A stretch of DNA of 56,357 bases from Amycolatopsis sp. CA-128772 (GTDB lineage Bacteria; Actinomycetota; Actinomycetes; Mycobacteriales; Pseudonocardiaceae), in assembly GCF_002904295.1 (NCBI RefSeq), contig NZ_PPHG01000080.1, forward strand, positions 206,886-263,242, given 5' to 3'. The position numbers were made by a program, and so were the translations under genes. Shown one piece after another: positions 1 through 8,233 of the stretch (its first letter is position 1; every line of letters starts with the position of its first letter). Below the pieces are notes generated by a model that was given only the letters and a program-made list of their open reading frames with translations, had not been told where the DNA came from and did not search any database.

Positions 1-1
1 C

Positions 2-46
2 CGCGCCGCCGCCGAAGAGGACGAGGATTTCGACAACCCCTGGTGA
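2..46 (+). CDS. C-terminal end of an unidentified protein (5' partial)
   Basis: Frame 2 is open from the window edge to a TGA at 44-46 and gives a short acidic tail ending EDEDFDNPW. Acidic tails of this kind are common at the ends of actinobacterial proteins, but 14 residues cannot name a family. The gene ends four bases before the stop of the convergent methyltransferase gene. Only the frame and stop are seen; the rest lies outside the window. Confidence 0.4.
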   Translation, partial: RAAAEEDEDFDNPW

Positions 47-50
47 CCGG

Positions 51-830
51 TCACCAGAGCCGGACGGAGATCTCGCGCAGCCGCACGGTGAACGTCCCCG
101 CCGGGGCGAGCAGCCGCCGCAGGTCGGCCTCGAACTCCGCCCGCCGGGCGCCGAACAGGTGCGGCGCCGAGCTCGACAGCGAGAACACCCCGGCGACGAC
201 CTCGTCGGCGGTGCGCGTCACCACCCGGCCCGGCACGTCGAACCGCCGCGGCCCCCGGAAACCCGCCGCGCGGAAGATGTCGGCTTCGCCGCCGGCCGTG
301 CCGTCCGGCAACGTGCCCTGGCCCGCGCGCCGCACCGGGCCGAGGTAGGCGCGCACCAGCTCCGTGATCGCCGGGTCCACTTCCTCGTACGTCGATGCGC
401 CCACGTGGGCGCAGACCCCGCCCGGCGCCAGCATCCCGTGCACCGCGGCGGCGACCCGCGGCCGGTCGAACCAGTGGAACGACTGGGCGAAGGTGACCAG
501 CCGGAACCGCCCCAGCCCGGCGGGCAGCTCCTCCGCGCGCCGGTGCACCCAGCGGCAGTTCCGGACGCCCGCGCCCGCCGCCAGCCGGCCTGCCTCGGCG
601 AGCATGTCCGCGTCCGCGTCGAGCCCGACCGCCTCCGCGAACGACCCGGCCAGCAGCAGCGTCAGCGAGCCCGGCCCGCAGCCGACGTCGAGCAGCCGTC
701 CGGTGCCGTCCAGCCCGAGTTCTCCGGCGAAGGCACCGGCGAGCGACGGCGGATAGGCCGCGCGGCCCCGCGCGTAGTACCCGGCACTGCCCGAATAGAG
801 GGTCGGATCCCATTCCCACGCGTCGGCCAC
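51..830 (-). CDS. Class I SAM-dependent methyltransferase
   Basis: The 259-residue protein has the Rossmann methyltransferase motif I near residues 45-58 (LLDVGCGPGSLTLLL), an acidic residue at the end of strand 2 (VGLDAD), and FAQSFHWFD near residue 118, as in methyltransferase domain 11/25 proteins. It would transfer a methyl group from SAM to a small-molecule or other acceptor in the cytoplasm. The acceptor cannot be read from the sequence. It stands alone, convergent with the gene at the left edge. The family call is firm; the substrate is unknown. Confidence 0.85.
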   Translation of the reverse strand: MADAWEWDPTLYSGSAGYYARGRAAYPPSLAGAFAGELGLDGTGRLLDVGCGPGSLTLLLAGSFAEAVGLDADADMLAEAGRLAAGAGVRNCRWVHRRAEELPAGLGRFRLVTFAQSFHWFDRPRVAAAVHGMLAPGGVCAHVGASTYEEVDPAITELVRAYLGPVRRAGQGTLPDGTAGGEADIFRAAGFRGPRRFDVPGRVVTRTADEVVAGVFSLSSSAPHLFGARRAEFEADLRRLLAPAGTFTVRLREISVRLW

Positions 831-851
831 GCCCTCAGCCTAGATACTCGA

Positions 852-1020
852 AGGCACGGAGGACGGCGATCTCGCCGGAAGCCGAGATGGACGCCCCGGA
901 CTCGATGCTGAGCCTGTACCGGGCGGCCCTCGCCCGGCGCCGCGAGCACCCGCCTGCTGGCGAGCGGGCCGCTCGGCGACGGTCGCGTGCCGCGGCGCGG
1001 GCTCGCCGGGAGCCGCCCCG
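852..1020 (+). pseudogene. Possible relic of a GH13 alpha-glucosidase
   Basis: No intact gene is seen between 831 and 1255. One frame (from about 878) reads APDSMLSLYRAALARRREHP, which resembles the helix late in GH13 alpha-glucosidases. A different frame starting at 951 reads RLLASGPLGDG, which resembles the extreme C-terminus of the same enzymes. The two pieces touch each other, so a large internal deletion and a frame change would explain them. The resemblance is recalled from the family and was not aligned. Confidence 0.35.
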
Positions 1021-1185
1021 CGCCGGCGGGTGTCTGCAGCGAGCGGCTTCGCAGGCCCCGCGCCGGCCGCCTACCTGAGCTCGCCGAGCGTCGCCCGGCC
1101 CGGCGGGAACCCTCCCAAGCCACTCCGCCACCCACAAGGCTCGTCAGGAGTTGAGCGGCCACCACCCGAAAGGGTTCCGTGAAGG

Positions 1186-1211
1186 GTGTGAAACCCGGCG
1201 CGGCGGGGTAT
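1186..1211 (+). promoter_or_regulatory. SigB/SigF-like promoter candidate
   Basis: GTGT at 1186-1189 is followed after 16 bases by GGGTAT at 1206-1211. The actinobacterial SigB/SigF consensus is GTTT-N15-17-GGGTA(T/C), so there is one mismatch in the -35 element. It lies 45 bases upstream of the gene at 1256 and would drive the small gene pair there. Confidence 0.4.
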
Positions 1212-1255
1212 CCGGTCGCGTTCTTTCCGCCGCCGATTCAGCCGGAGGTCTGCCG

Positions 1256-1444
1256 ATGCCCGTGCGCACCGTCGCCCCGCCCGCCGCCGATGTCGTCGGA
1301 CTGGCTCTGGAAGTTTTTGCCTCGCAGGGGTTGAGCCGGGCCGCCGCGAATGCCGCCCTCGTTTCCATGGCGCAGGAACGAGGGGTGGCCGTGGCGCGGT
1401 GCGCCGCCCTCGTCGTCGCCGCCGTCGATGGGCGGGTGGGCTGA
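1256..1444 (+). CDS. Small helical protein, faintly ANTAR-like
   Basis: This 62-residue protein starts at an ATG with GGAGG at 1243-1247. It is alanine-rich and mostly helical. The stretch ending GVAVARCAALVVAAV has the spacing of the last helices of an ANTAR RNA-binding domain, but the resemblance is weak and no function should be assigned from it. Its stop overlaps the start of the next gene (TGATG), so the two are probably translated together. Confidence 0.5.
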   Translation: MPVRTVAPPAADVVGLALEVFASQGLSRAAANAALVSMAQERGVAVARCAALVVAAVDGRVG

Positions 1445-1620
1445 TGGCGTTCACCGCGGGGGCCGGGAACGAGGACACCGCCTCGATCGGCGGGAGCATG
1501 CTGCTCGCCGTCGGGCTGGTCGTCGCCTTCTTCGGCGGGTGGTCGTGGTGGACCGTCGCCGGGGTCGTCGCGGCCGCCGCGGGCGCGCTCTGGCTCACAG
1601 TCGCGAACCGCGACGAGTAA
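1444..1620 (+). CDS. Small membrane protein with two transmembrane segments
   Basis: The 58-residue product has a polar N-terminus and two hydrophobic stretches (SMLLAVGLVVAFFGGW and WWTVAGVVAAAAGALWL) joined by a short turn, ending in a polar NRDE tail. It is a hairpin in the membrane. The start codon overlaps the stop of the preceding gene, indicating translational coupling. No family is recognised. The hemerythrin-like gene follows 55 bases later, so it may belong to the same stress-linked unit. Confidence 0.55.
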   Translation: MAFTAGAGNEDTASIGGSMLLAVGLVVAFFGGWSWWTVAGVVAAAAGALWLTVANRDE

Positions 1621-1675
1621 CCCGCCCGCGACGGGGAACGCTGCCTCCACCCGACGATCGAGGAGGAGGCCGTCC

Positions 1676-2230
1676 ATGGCGGAGCACGACGAGGACGTCA
1701 TCGACCTGCTGCAGCGGCAGCACCGGGAGATCCGCGCGCTGTTCGCGGAGCTGGAAACCGCGGAAGGGGACCGGCGCCGGGACCTGTTCCACGACCTCGT
1801 GCGGCTGCTGGCGGTGCACGAGACGGCGGAAGAACTGGTGGTTCACCCGGAGATCCGCGACCTCGAACCGGCGGCGGAGCCCGTCGTCGACGCGCGGCTG
1901 GGCGAGGAGCACCGGGCCAAGGAACTGCTGACCACCCTGCAGAAGCTGGGCCCGGAGGCCGACGGCTTCGACACGCTGCTCGTGCAGCTGCGCGAGGACG
2001 TCCTCGCGCACGCCGAGCACGAGGAGCGGGACGAGTTCCCGCTGCTGCGGGCGCACCGCCCGCCGGAGCGGCTGCGCGCGATGGCCGCGACCGCCAAGCT
2101 GGCCGAAGCGGTCGGGCCGACCCGCCCGCACCCCGGCGTCGAAAGCGCGAAGGCCAACCTGCTGCTGGGCGCGCCCGCGGCGATCATGGACCGGGCGCGC
2201 GACCTCATCCGCGGCGCGCTGGGAGGCTGA
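1676..2230 (+). CDS. Hemerythrin HHE-domain protein
   Basis: The 184-residue protein shows the spaced His/Glu ligands of the HHE cation-binding fold: HREIR near residue 16, HETAEE near 47 and HAEHEERDEF near 110. These bind a di-iron centre that senses or carries oxygen, nitric oxide or related species. A GAGGAGG ribosome site lies just upstream of the ATG. The next gene starts one base after its stop and LigD follows, so an operon with DNA-repair genes is likely. The family is clear; the ligand and role are inferred. Confidence 0.85.
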   Translation: MAEHDEDVIDLLQRQHREIRALFAELETAEGDRRRDLFHDLVRLLAVHETAEELVVHPEIRDLEPAAEPVVDARLGEEHRAKELLTTLQKLGPEADGFDTLLVQLREDVLAHAEHEERDEFPLLRAHRPPERLRAMAATAKLAEAVGPTRPHPGVESAKANLLLGAPAAIMDRARDLIRGALGG

Positions 2231-2231
2231 C

Positions 2232-2363
2232 GTGACCGAGCCCGACGAGGTCACCGACCCGGAAGAGTTCGCGGAGGAGGCCGGTACCGACCCGACCCCG
2301 CAGGAAGTCGCCGAATACGAGGAACTCGCGCGGAAGAACCCGCCCTGGTCGGCTCCGGACTGA
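2232..2363 (+). CDS. Small acidic protein of 43 residues
   Basis: A GTG one base after the hemerythrin stop opens a 43-residue frame running to a TGA at 2361-2363. It is very acidic, with repeated Glu/Asp, and ends KNPPWSAPD. A GGGAGG lies at 2221-2226 inside the end of the upstream gene at a suitable distance. No family is recognised. Position between the hemerythrin and LigD genes, with no gap, supports translation as part of the operon. Confidence 0.5.
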   Translation: MTEPDEVTDPEEFAEEAGTDPTPQEVAEYEELARKNPPWSAPD

Positions 2364-2380
2364 GTGGGTACCCCCACGGC

Positions 2381-3961
2381 ATGGCAGGAGCCCCGGCCCG
2401 CAAACTGCGGCGCTACCAGGAAATGCGCGACTTCGACCGGACCGCGGAGCCGGCCGGCGGGGCCGCGGCCGGCCCGGACCGCCACCGGTTCGTGGTGCAG
2501 CGGCACCGCGCGCGGCGGCTGCACTACGACTTCCGCCTCGAACTCGACGGGGTACTGGTCAGCTGGGCGGTGCCCAAGGGCCCCACGCTGGACCCGAAGG
2601 CCCGCCGGCTGGCCGTGCACGTCGAAGACCACCCGATCGAGTACGCCGACTTCGAGGGTGTCATCCCGCGCGGCGAATACGGCGGCGGCGACGTCATCGT
2701 CTGGGACCGCGGCGAATGGCGGCCGGTCGAAGCCGATCCGGCCCGCGCGATCGAGGCCGGCACGCTGCACTTCGACCTCGACGGCGAGAAGCTGGCCGGC
2801 CGGTTCGTCCTCGTCCGCACCAGCCGCGGCGAGAAGGACCAGTGGTTCCTGCTGCACAAGCAGGACGAGCACGCCCAGTCCGGCTGGGACGCCGAGGACC
2901 ACCCGAGGTCGGTGAAGAGCGGCCGCACCAACGACGAGGTCGCGGCCGCACCCGACGCCCTGTGGCACAGCGACCGGCCGGCCGCGGAGGCGGAAGAGTC
3001 CGTGGGCGGCTGGCAGGCGCCGACCGACGACGAGCTCGCGGCCCTCGACGCGCTGGGCGCCAAGGGCCGCTGGTCGGTGGCGGGCCGTGAGCTGGCCCTG
3101 ACCAACCTCGACAAGGTGCTCTTCCCGGCCGCGCGCGGCGGCGAGCCCGTCACCAAGCGCGACCTCATCCGCTACTACGTCACCGCCGGGCCCGCCATGC
3201 TGCCGTACCTGGCCGGGCGCCCGCTCAACACGCACCGGTTCCCGCAGGGCGTCACCGAGCCCGGCTTCTGGCAGAAGGAGGTCCCGCAGCACGCGCCGGA
3301 CTGGCTGACCACCTGGCGCAACGAGCGCGCCGACCCGGGGGAGAGCCAGCGGTACGTCGTGGCCGACAGCGTCGCGACCCTGGCCTGGCTGGCCAACTAC
3401 GGCGCGCTGGAGCTGCACGCCTGGACCTCCCGCGCCGCCGACGTCGACCACCCGACGTGGGTCCTGTTCGACATCGACCCGGGCCCGGAGACGACGTTCG
3501 AGGAGGTCCTGGACCTGGCGCGGCTGCACCGCACCGCCCTGGAGCACTTCGGCCTGACCGGCCGGCCCAAGGTCACCGGGCAGCGCGGGATCCAGGTGTG
3601 GGTCCCGATCGCGCCGCGCTGCACGTTCGAGCAGACCCGCGCCTGGGCGGAGACGGTGTCCCGGACGATCGGCCGGGTGCTGCCCGACCTGGTCAGCTGG
3701 GCGTGGACGAAGGACAAGCGCCGCGGCCGGGCCCGGCTGGACTACACGCAGAACGTGCTCAACAAGACCCTCGTCGCGCCCTACAGCGTGCGCCCGCGGC
3801 CCGGCGCGCCGGTTTCGGTCCCGCTGGACTGGGACGAGCTGGACGACCCGGACCTCGCGCCGGACCGGTGGACGATCCGCGACGTCCCCGCCCGGCTGGC
3901 CGGGCGGGGCGACCCCTTCGCGGTCCTGCTCGGCCTGGAGCAGAAGCTGCCCGGCCTGTGA
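2381..3961 (+). CDS. ligD: LigD-type 3'-phosphoesterase/polymerase fusion (no ligase domain)
   Basis: This 526-residue protein has an N-terminal LigD phosphoesterase domain (about 10-175, with HRFVVQRHRARRLHYDFRLE and PRGEYGGGDV) that trims 3' ends. A LigD polymerase/primase domain (about 225-520) follows, with the catalytic FDIDPG near residue 364. The ATP-dependent ligase domain found in full-length LigD is absent. The family repairs double-strand breaks with Ku by end joining; Ku and a separate ligase must be elsewhere. The stop lies four bases from that of the convergent sugar kinase gene. Confidence 0.9.
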   Translation: MAGAPARKLRRYQEMRDFDRTAEPAGGAAAGPDRHRFVVQRHRARRLHYDFRLELDGVLVSWAVPKGPTLDPKARRLAVHVEDHPIEYADFEGVIPRGEYGGGDVIVWDRGEWRPVEADPARAIEAGTLHFDLDGEKLAGRFVLVRTSRGEKDQWFLLHKQDEHAQSGWDAEDHPRSVKSGRTNDEVAAAPDALWHSDRPAAEAEESVGGWQAPTDDELAALDALGAKGRWSVAGRELALTNLDKVLFPAARGGEPVTKRDLIRYYVTAGPAMLPYLAGRPLNTHRFPQGVTEPGFWQKEVPQHAPDWLTTWRNERADPGESQRYVVADSVATLAWLANYGALELHAWTSRAADVDHPTWVLFDIDPGPETTFEEVLDLARLHRTALEHFGLTGRPKVTGQRGIQVWVPIAPRCTFEQTRAWAETVSRTIGRVLPDLVSWAWTKDKRRGRARLDYTQNVLNKTLVAPYSVRPRPGAPVSVPLDWDELDDPDLAPDRWTIRDVPARLAGRGDPFAVLLGLEQKLPGL

Positions 3962-3965
3962 CGCC

Positions 3966-4907
3966 TCAGGCGCGGACGGTTTCGAGCTGACGGGGCTGCA
4001 GGCGGTCGAGTTCCGCGCGGGACAGGTGCGGGCGCCCGCCCGCGTGCTCGGTCGTCGCCGCGGCCGCCGCCACGGCCAGGCTCGCCGCCGTCTCCAGCGG
4101 CCGCCGCCGGGTCAGGGCCGCGGTGAGGGTGGCGACGAGCGCGTCACCGGCGCCGGTGGGGTCGACGACCTCGGTCTCGACGTGCGGCACGAACCAGGTG
4201 CCCTCCGGCCCGGCGAACAGGTTGCCCTGCCCGCCGACTTCCAGCACGACCAGCGACGGCCCGCGCTGCCGGAGGTCCGCGGCGGCCCGGGCGGCCGAAG
4301 CGACGTCGTCCACCGGCTGCCCGGTGAGCAGCTCGGCTTCCTGGCCGTCGGCGCGCACGACGTCGGCCAGGGCGAGCAGGTCCGCGGTGAGCGTGTCGGA
4401 CTGCGGTGCCCCGTCCAGCACGACCCGGGTGCCTGCCGTGTGCGCCAGCCGGGCCGCCAGCAGGGCCACCGGCGCGGGTTGCTGCAGCTGCACGATCAGC
4501 GAGGCGGCGGCCGAGATCGGGGCGGACGCGGCGAAGACGTCGGTCTCGGTGAGCAGCGTGCCCTCCGGGACGTGCTCGAGGTACCGGCGGCGGCCGTGGT
4601 CGTCGACGACGTCGACCAGCAACGCCGTTTCGGTGCCCGCCCGGCGGATCACGTGCGAGGTGCCGATCCGGTCCGCCCGGGCCTGGGCGAGCAGCGCGTC
4701 CCCGGTGCGGTCGCGGCCGACGACGCCGACCAGCGACACCGACATCCCGAGCTGGCTCAGCGCCACCGCCTGGTTGGCGCCCTTCCCGCCGAGCAGCTCC
4801 TGCCGGTGCCGCACCGGCGCCGAAGAGTCCGCGTCGGGTGCGTCGGGGACTTCGATCACCAGGTCACGGGCGATCTGCCCGGCGACGACGACTTCGCTGA
4901 AGGTCAT
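3966..4907 (-). CDS. Ribokinase-like PfkB-family sugar kinase
   Basis: The protein (313 residues from ATG 4907; 316 from GTG 4916) carries the PfkB signatures GGKGANQAVA near residue 43 and DPTGAGDALVATL near residue 250, the latter holding the catalytic Asp and anion hole. It phosphorylates a sugar or nucleoside, ribose being the usual guess. The ATG is preferred because a short upstream reading frame with a perfect Shine-Dalgarno ends on it with an ATGA overlap. A SigF-like promoter candidate lies upstream. Confidence 0.85.
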   Translation of the reverse strand: MTFSEVVVAGQIARDLVIEVPDAPDADSSAPVRHRQELLGGKGANQAVALSQLGMSVSLVGVVGRDRTGDALLAQARADRIGTSHVIRRAGTETALLVDVVDDHGRRRYLEHVPEGTLLTETDVFAASAPISAAASLIVQLQQPAPVALLAARLAHTAGTRVVLDGAPQSDTLTADLLALADVVRADGQEAELLTGQPVDDVASAARAAADLRQRGPSLVVLEVGGQGNLFAGPEGTWFVPHVETEVVDPTGAGDALVATLTAALTRRRPLETAASLAVAAAAATTEHAGGRPHLSRAELDRLQPRQLETVRA

Positions 4908-4927
4908 CGGGTCCACCGGTGGGTCAT
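4904..4927 (-). CDS. Seven-codon leader frame upstream of the kinase gene
   Basis: On the minus strand GAGGAGG (4938-4932) is followed by ATG at 4927 and the frame MTHRWTR, ending TGA at 4906-4904. The TGA overlaps the ATG at 4907 of the kinase gene. The best ribosome site in the region serves this short frame, not the kinase start, so the kinase would be translated by re-initiation. It could instead be chance, with the kinase starting at GTG 4916. Confidence 0.35.
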   Translation of the reverse strand: MTHRWTR

Positions 4928-4952
4928 GGCGCCTCCTCGGGTCACCGATCGG

Positions 4953-4979
4953 CTACCCGGTCCGCGACGCGGGGTAAAC
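4953..4979 (-). promoter_or_regulatory. SigB/SigF-like promoter candidate for the sugar kinase
   Basis: On the minus strand GTTT (4979-4976) is followed after 17 bases by GGGTAG (4958-4953). This matches the SigB/SigF form except for the last base. It sits about 25 bases upstream of the leader frame and kinase gene and would give a short leader transcript. Confidence 0.4.
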
Positions 4980-5032
4980 CGCTCGTTCGGGTCGAGTGGT
5001 TGCCGAAGGTCGTCGTGGGTAGCCCTGCCGCC

Positions 5033-6661
5033 ATGAGCGATGATCCGAACGTGGCCGAGCTGCGCCGGCTGGCCGCGGAACGCTTCGGCTGGGCCGAGCT
5101 GTCCGCCGAGCAGGCCGCGGCGATGAGCGCGGTGTGCGACGGCCGGGACGTGCTGGCGGTGCTGCCCACCGGAGCCGGCAAGTCGGCGATCTACCAGGTG
5201 CCCGCGCTGGTGCTGCCCGGCCCGACGGTGGTCGTCTCGCCGCTGCTGGCCCTGCAGCGCGACCAGATCGAGGGCCTGGACGCCGCGGCCGTGCCCGACG
5301 CCGTCGCGCTCGACTCGCGGCAGTCGGCCGCCGACCGGGACGCGGTGTGGGCGGCGATCCGGCGCGGCTCCGCCGAGTACGTCTTCCTTTCGCCGGAACA
5401 GCTCGCGAAGGACGAGGTCGTCGCCGGGCTGGCCGAGGCGGGCGTGTCCCTGTTCGTCGTGGACGAAGCCCACTGCGTTTCGGCGTGGGGCCACGACTTC
5501 CGGCCCGACTACCTGCGGCTGGCCCCGGTCGTCGAACGGCTCGGGCGGCCGCCGGTGATCGCCCTGACCGCCACCGCGGCGGCGCCGGTGCGCGACGACA
5601 TCGTCGCGGCGCTGGGGCTGCGGGACCCGGCGCGGGTGATCGCGAGCTTCGACCGGCCGAACCTGCACCTGGCGGTCGAGCGCTTCACCGGCGACGCCGC
5701 GAAGCGCAACGCGGTGGTGGACCGCGTCACCGCCATGCTCGGCAGCGGGCTGCTCTACACCGCGAGCCGCCGGGAAACCGAGGACTACGCCGCCGCCCTG
5801 GCCGACCGCGGCGTCCGCGCTTTCGCCTACCACGGCGGGATGAAGGGCGCCGACCGCGACGCCGTCCACGAGCGGTTCGCCGCGGGGGAGACCGACGTCG
5901 TGGTGGCGACCTCGGCGTTCGGCATGGGCATCGACCAGCCGCACGTGCGGTTCGTCGTGCACGCGTCCGTCCCCGACTCGGTCGACACGTACTACCAGCA
6001 GATCGGCCGCGCGGGCCGGGACGGCGAGCCCGCCGAGGTCGTGCTCTGCTACCGGCCGGAAGACCTGGCGCGGCAGCGTTTCCTGACCCGGTCCGCGCCG
6101 CCGGAGGCCGAACTCCGCGCGGTCGTCGACGCCCTGCGGCCGGGGCCGCTGGACCGGCGGCAGCTCGCCGAAGCAGTTCCCGGGCCGGCCGCCCGGCGGA
6201 CCCGCGCGCTCGGCCTGCTCGAGCGCTGCGGCGCCGTGCTGACCGGGCCGGACGGCCGGTTCGCCCTGACCCGCGGCCGCACCGACCCCGGCGCCGCCGT
6301 CGGGCAGGCGCTCGAAGCGGCCGAGCGGGCGGCCGAGCTCGTCCGCTCGCGGGTGGAGATGATCCGCGCCTACGCGGAGACCACGGGCTGCCGCCGCCGG
6401 TACCTGCTCGGGTACTTCGGCGAGGAGCTCGCGCAGCCGTGCGGCCACTGTGACACGTGCGAAGCCGGTACCGCGGCCGAAGAACCGGCGTCCGCGGGGG
6501 AGTTCCGGGCGGAGAGCGTGGTCCGGCACGCCGAGTGGGGCCGCGGTGTCGTGATGACGATCGAGGAGGACAAGCTGACCGTCCTCTTCGACGACGTCGG
6601 CTACCGGACGCTGTCGCTGCCCGTCGTGCGGGAGCAGAACCTGCTGGCCCCGGCCGGGTGA
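5033..6661 (+). CDS. recQ: RecQ-family ATP-dependent DNA helicase
   Basis: The 542-residue protein has helicase motif I (LPTGAGKS, about 44-51), a DEAH box followed by the RecQ signature CVSAWGHDFRPDYL (about 143), motif VI QIGRAGRDGEP, and the zinc site from CRRRYLLGYF to CGHCDTC (about 452-476). It unwinds DNA 3' to 5' in repair and recombination. No HRDC domain follows; the C-terminus has a short beta-rich segment (EWGRGVVMTIEEDKLTVLFD) seen in many actinobacterial RecQ-like proteins. The ATG start gives the expected N-terminus. Confidence 0.92.
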   Translation: MSDDPNVAELRRLAAERFGWAELSAEQAAAMSAVCDGRDVLAVLPTGAGKSAIYQVPALVLPGPTVVVSPLLALQRDQIEGLDAAAVPDAVALDSRQSAADRDAVWAAIRRGSAEYVFLSPEQLAKDEVVAGLAEAGVSLFVVDEAHCVSAWGHDFRPDYLRLAPVVERLGRPPVIALTATAAAPVRDDIVAALGLRDPARVIASFDRPNLHLAVERFTGDAAKRNAVVDRVTAMLGSGLLYTASRRETEDYAAALADRGVRAFAYHGGMKGADRDAVHERFAAGETDVVVATSAFGMGIDQPHVRFVVHASVPDSVDTYYQQIGRAGRDGEPAEVVLCYRPEDLARQRFLTRSAPPEAELRAVVDALRPGPLDRRQLAEAVPGPAARRTRALGLLERCGAVLTGPDGRFALTRGRTDPGAAVGQALEAAERAAELVRSRVEMIRAYAETTGCRRRYLLGYFGEELAQPCGHCDTCEAGTAAEEPASAGEFRAESVVRHAEWGRGVVMTIEEDKLTVLFDDVGYRTLSLPVVREQNLLAPAG

Positions 6662-6789
6662 ACCGGTTGCGCCGGACGGCGGAGACACCCGGCCGTGCGC
6701 GTGGCCGGCCCCACAAAGGGCCCCGCCGGCGGAGGCGGACCACCGCGTCTTGCGGTAAATCAAGAGGACCGAGACGGGTGGAGGAGCGG

Positions 6790-7554
6790 GTGACCGAATC
6801 ACTGGTGAACGCGGCGGATCGCTGGAGACCGCTGACCGAGCTGCTGCAGGCCCTGCTCGAGCGGATCACCGGCGAGCTGCCGGGGTGCCTCGGCGCGGGC
6901 CTGACGGTCAGCCACGGCGGTCGGCCGCTGCAGGTGCTGGCCACCGCCGGCGTCGCCGGGCACCTGGTGCACGCCCAGCTGCGTGACGGCGGCCCGATCG
7001 CCGTCGCGGACGCCACCGGCGAGCCGGTCACCACCGACGAGCTCTTCGGCGACCCGCGCTGGCCCGGGCTGACCGTCGACGCCGTGCCCGGTGGCGAGGC
7101 GGTCCGCGGCGCGGTCGCGCTGCCCGGGTTCTGGGACGAGCAGGGGGCTTTCGTCCTCTCGGCGACGCTGGACCGGCCGCCCGGCTCGACCACCCTGCCC
7201 GTCCTGCAGCGGTACGCGAAGCTCACCGAGATGACCCTGGTGGTCGCCGAGACGGCCACCGCGGGCGACCCCGACCAGATGCTCGACCTGCTGGCCTCCC
7301 GCGCCGCCATCGAGCAGGCGAAGGGCGCGATCATGGCGGTCCGGCGGTGCCCGCCGGAGGAGGCGTGGCAGACGCTGCGCCGCGCCAGCCAGGAGTTCAA
7401 CGTCAAGGTCCGCGAACTGGCGATCGCCCTCGTCGAGCACCTCGGCGGCCACGAGGCGACCCAGCCGGCGGGCACGCCGGCCATCCACGCCGGCGCCGAC
7501 GCCCACCACGCCGCGGAACGGCTCTGGTCGGCCTTCGCGGCGGTCTCGTCCTGA
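6790..7554 (+). CDS. GAF-ANTAR regulator (putative RNA-binding antiterminator)
   Basis: The 254-residue protein has a divergent GAF-like sensor (about 15-160) and an ANTAR domain (about 170-225; AIEQAKGAIMAVRRCPPEEAWQTLRRASQEFNVKVRELA split across it). ANTAR domains bind paired RNA hairpins to prevent transcription termination. The GTG at 6790 has GGTGGAGG just upstream; an earlier in-frame GTG at 6778 is possible. It is one of three GAF-ANTAR genes within 5 kb and lies upstream of a STAS gene. The signal sensed is unknown. Confidence 0.85.
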   Translation: MTESLVNAADRWRPLTELLQALLERITGELPGCLGAGLTVSHGGRPLQVLATAGVAGHLVHAQLRDGGPIAVADATGEPVTTDELFGDPRWPGLTVDAVPGGEAVRGAVALPGFWDEQGAFVLSATLDRPPGSTTLPVLQRYAKLTEMTLVVAETATAGDPDQMLDLLASRAAIEQAKGAIMAVRRCPPEEAWQTLRRASQEFNVKVRELAIALVEHLGGHEATQPAGTPAIHAGADAHHAAERLWSAFAAVSS

Positions 7555-7562
7555 AGGAGAGC

Positions 7563-7587
7563 GTTTCCGAACCGGCGGTTTGGGTAT
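7563..7587 (+). promoter_or_regulatory. SigB/SigF-type promoter upstream of the STAS gene
   Basis: GTTT at 7563-7566, a 15-base spacer, and GGGTAT at 7582-7587 exactly match the SigB/SigF consensus. An upstream in-frame start at 7580 would lie inside this -10 box, which argues for the GTG at 7655 as the real start. Confidence 0.6.
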
Positions 7588-7654
7588 CAAGACCCCGTCC
7601 TTGATCACGTCACTGCGTCGCCGGCCTGGCCGGCGCGGAAGGCCAACCGAACCC

Positions 7655-8053
7655 GTGTCCCCCACGTTCCCGGTCCCCACCCGGTCCGCGCCCCTCACGG
7701 CGCGCCGGACGGAGTACCGCCCCGGTCTCCTCGTGCTGACGTTCGCCGGCGAGATCGACGCGCTGACCCTCCCGATCCTCGACCGCGAGCTGCGCGCGGC
7801 CCCACCCGGGACAACGGTGGTGGTGGACCTGACCCAGCTGGCTTTCATCGGCTTGGCGGGCGCCCGCGCCCTGGCGGCCGCGGCCGAGCGCGCGAACGCC
7901 GACGGCGGGTGCTTCGGAGTGGTGGCGAACAGCCGGACCCTCGCCCGCTTGTTCCGCATCACGGGCCTGGCGGCGGCGGTGCCGATGTTCGCCTCGCTGT
8001 CGGACGCCCTGCGCGAGCTGCTGGCGGCAGGAATGCAGGAGCGCGCCTGCTGA
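7655..8053 (+). CDS. STAS-domain protein (anti-sigma antagonist-like), phospho-Ser missing
   Basis: The 132-residue product is a single STAS domain: LLVLTFAGEIDALTLP, then TTVVVDLTQLAFIGLAGARAL. STAS antagonists bind anti-sigma kinases and free a sigma factor. The usual phosphorylated motif DSSG reads GLAG here, so neither Ser is present and the protein may be unable to be switched off by phosphorylation. GTG 7655 is chosen because an apparent SigB-type promoter lies at 7563-7587; GGAAGG at 7638 is the likely ribosome site. Confidence 0.75.
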   Translation: MSPTFPVPTRSAPLTARRTEYRPGLLVLTFAGEIDALTLPILDRELRAAPPGTTVVVDLTQLAFIGLAGARALAAAAERANADGGCFGVVANSRTLARLFRITGLAAAVPMFASLSDALRELLAAGMQERAC

Positions 8054-8233
8054 GGTGACCCGCGGCTCGGTGGGCGGCCGATCCTTGGCGGAGCTTGCTC
8101 GGCGGCCGGCTTGGGGCCGGTGCGGGCGGCCGGGGCGCAGGACCGCGCCTGCCGGAAGCCCCGCCCTCAGCGCGGAGAGCCAGGAAGCCGGCGCCGTGAA
8201 CCGCGCGGCGCGCCTGCCGAGGAGCATCGCAGC

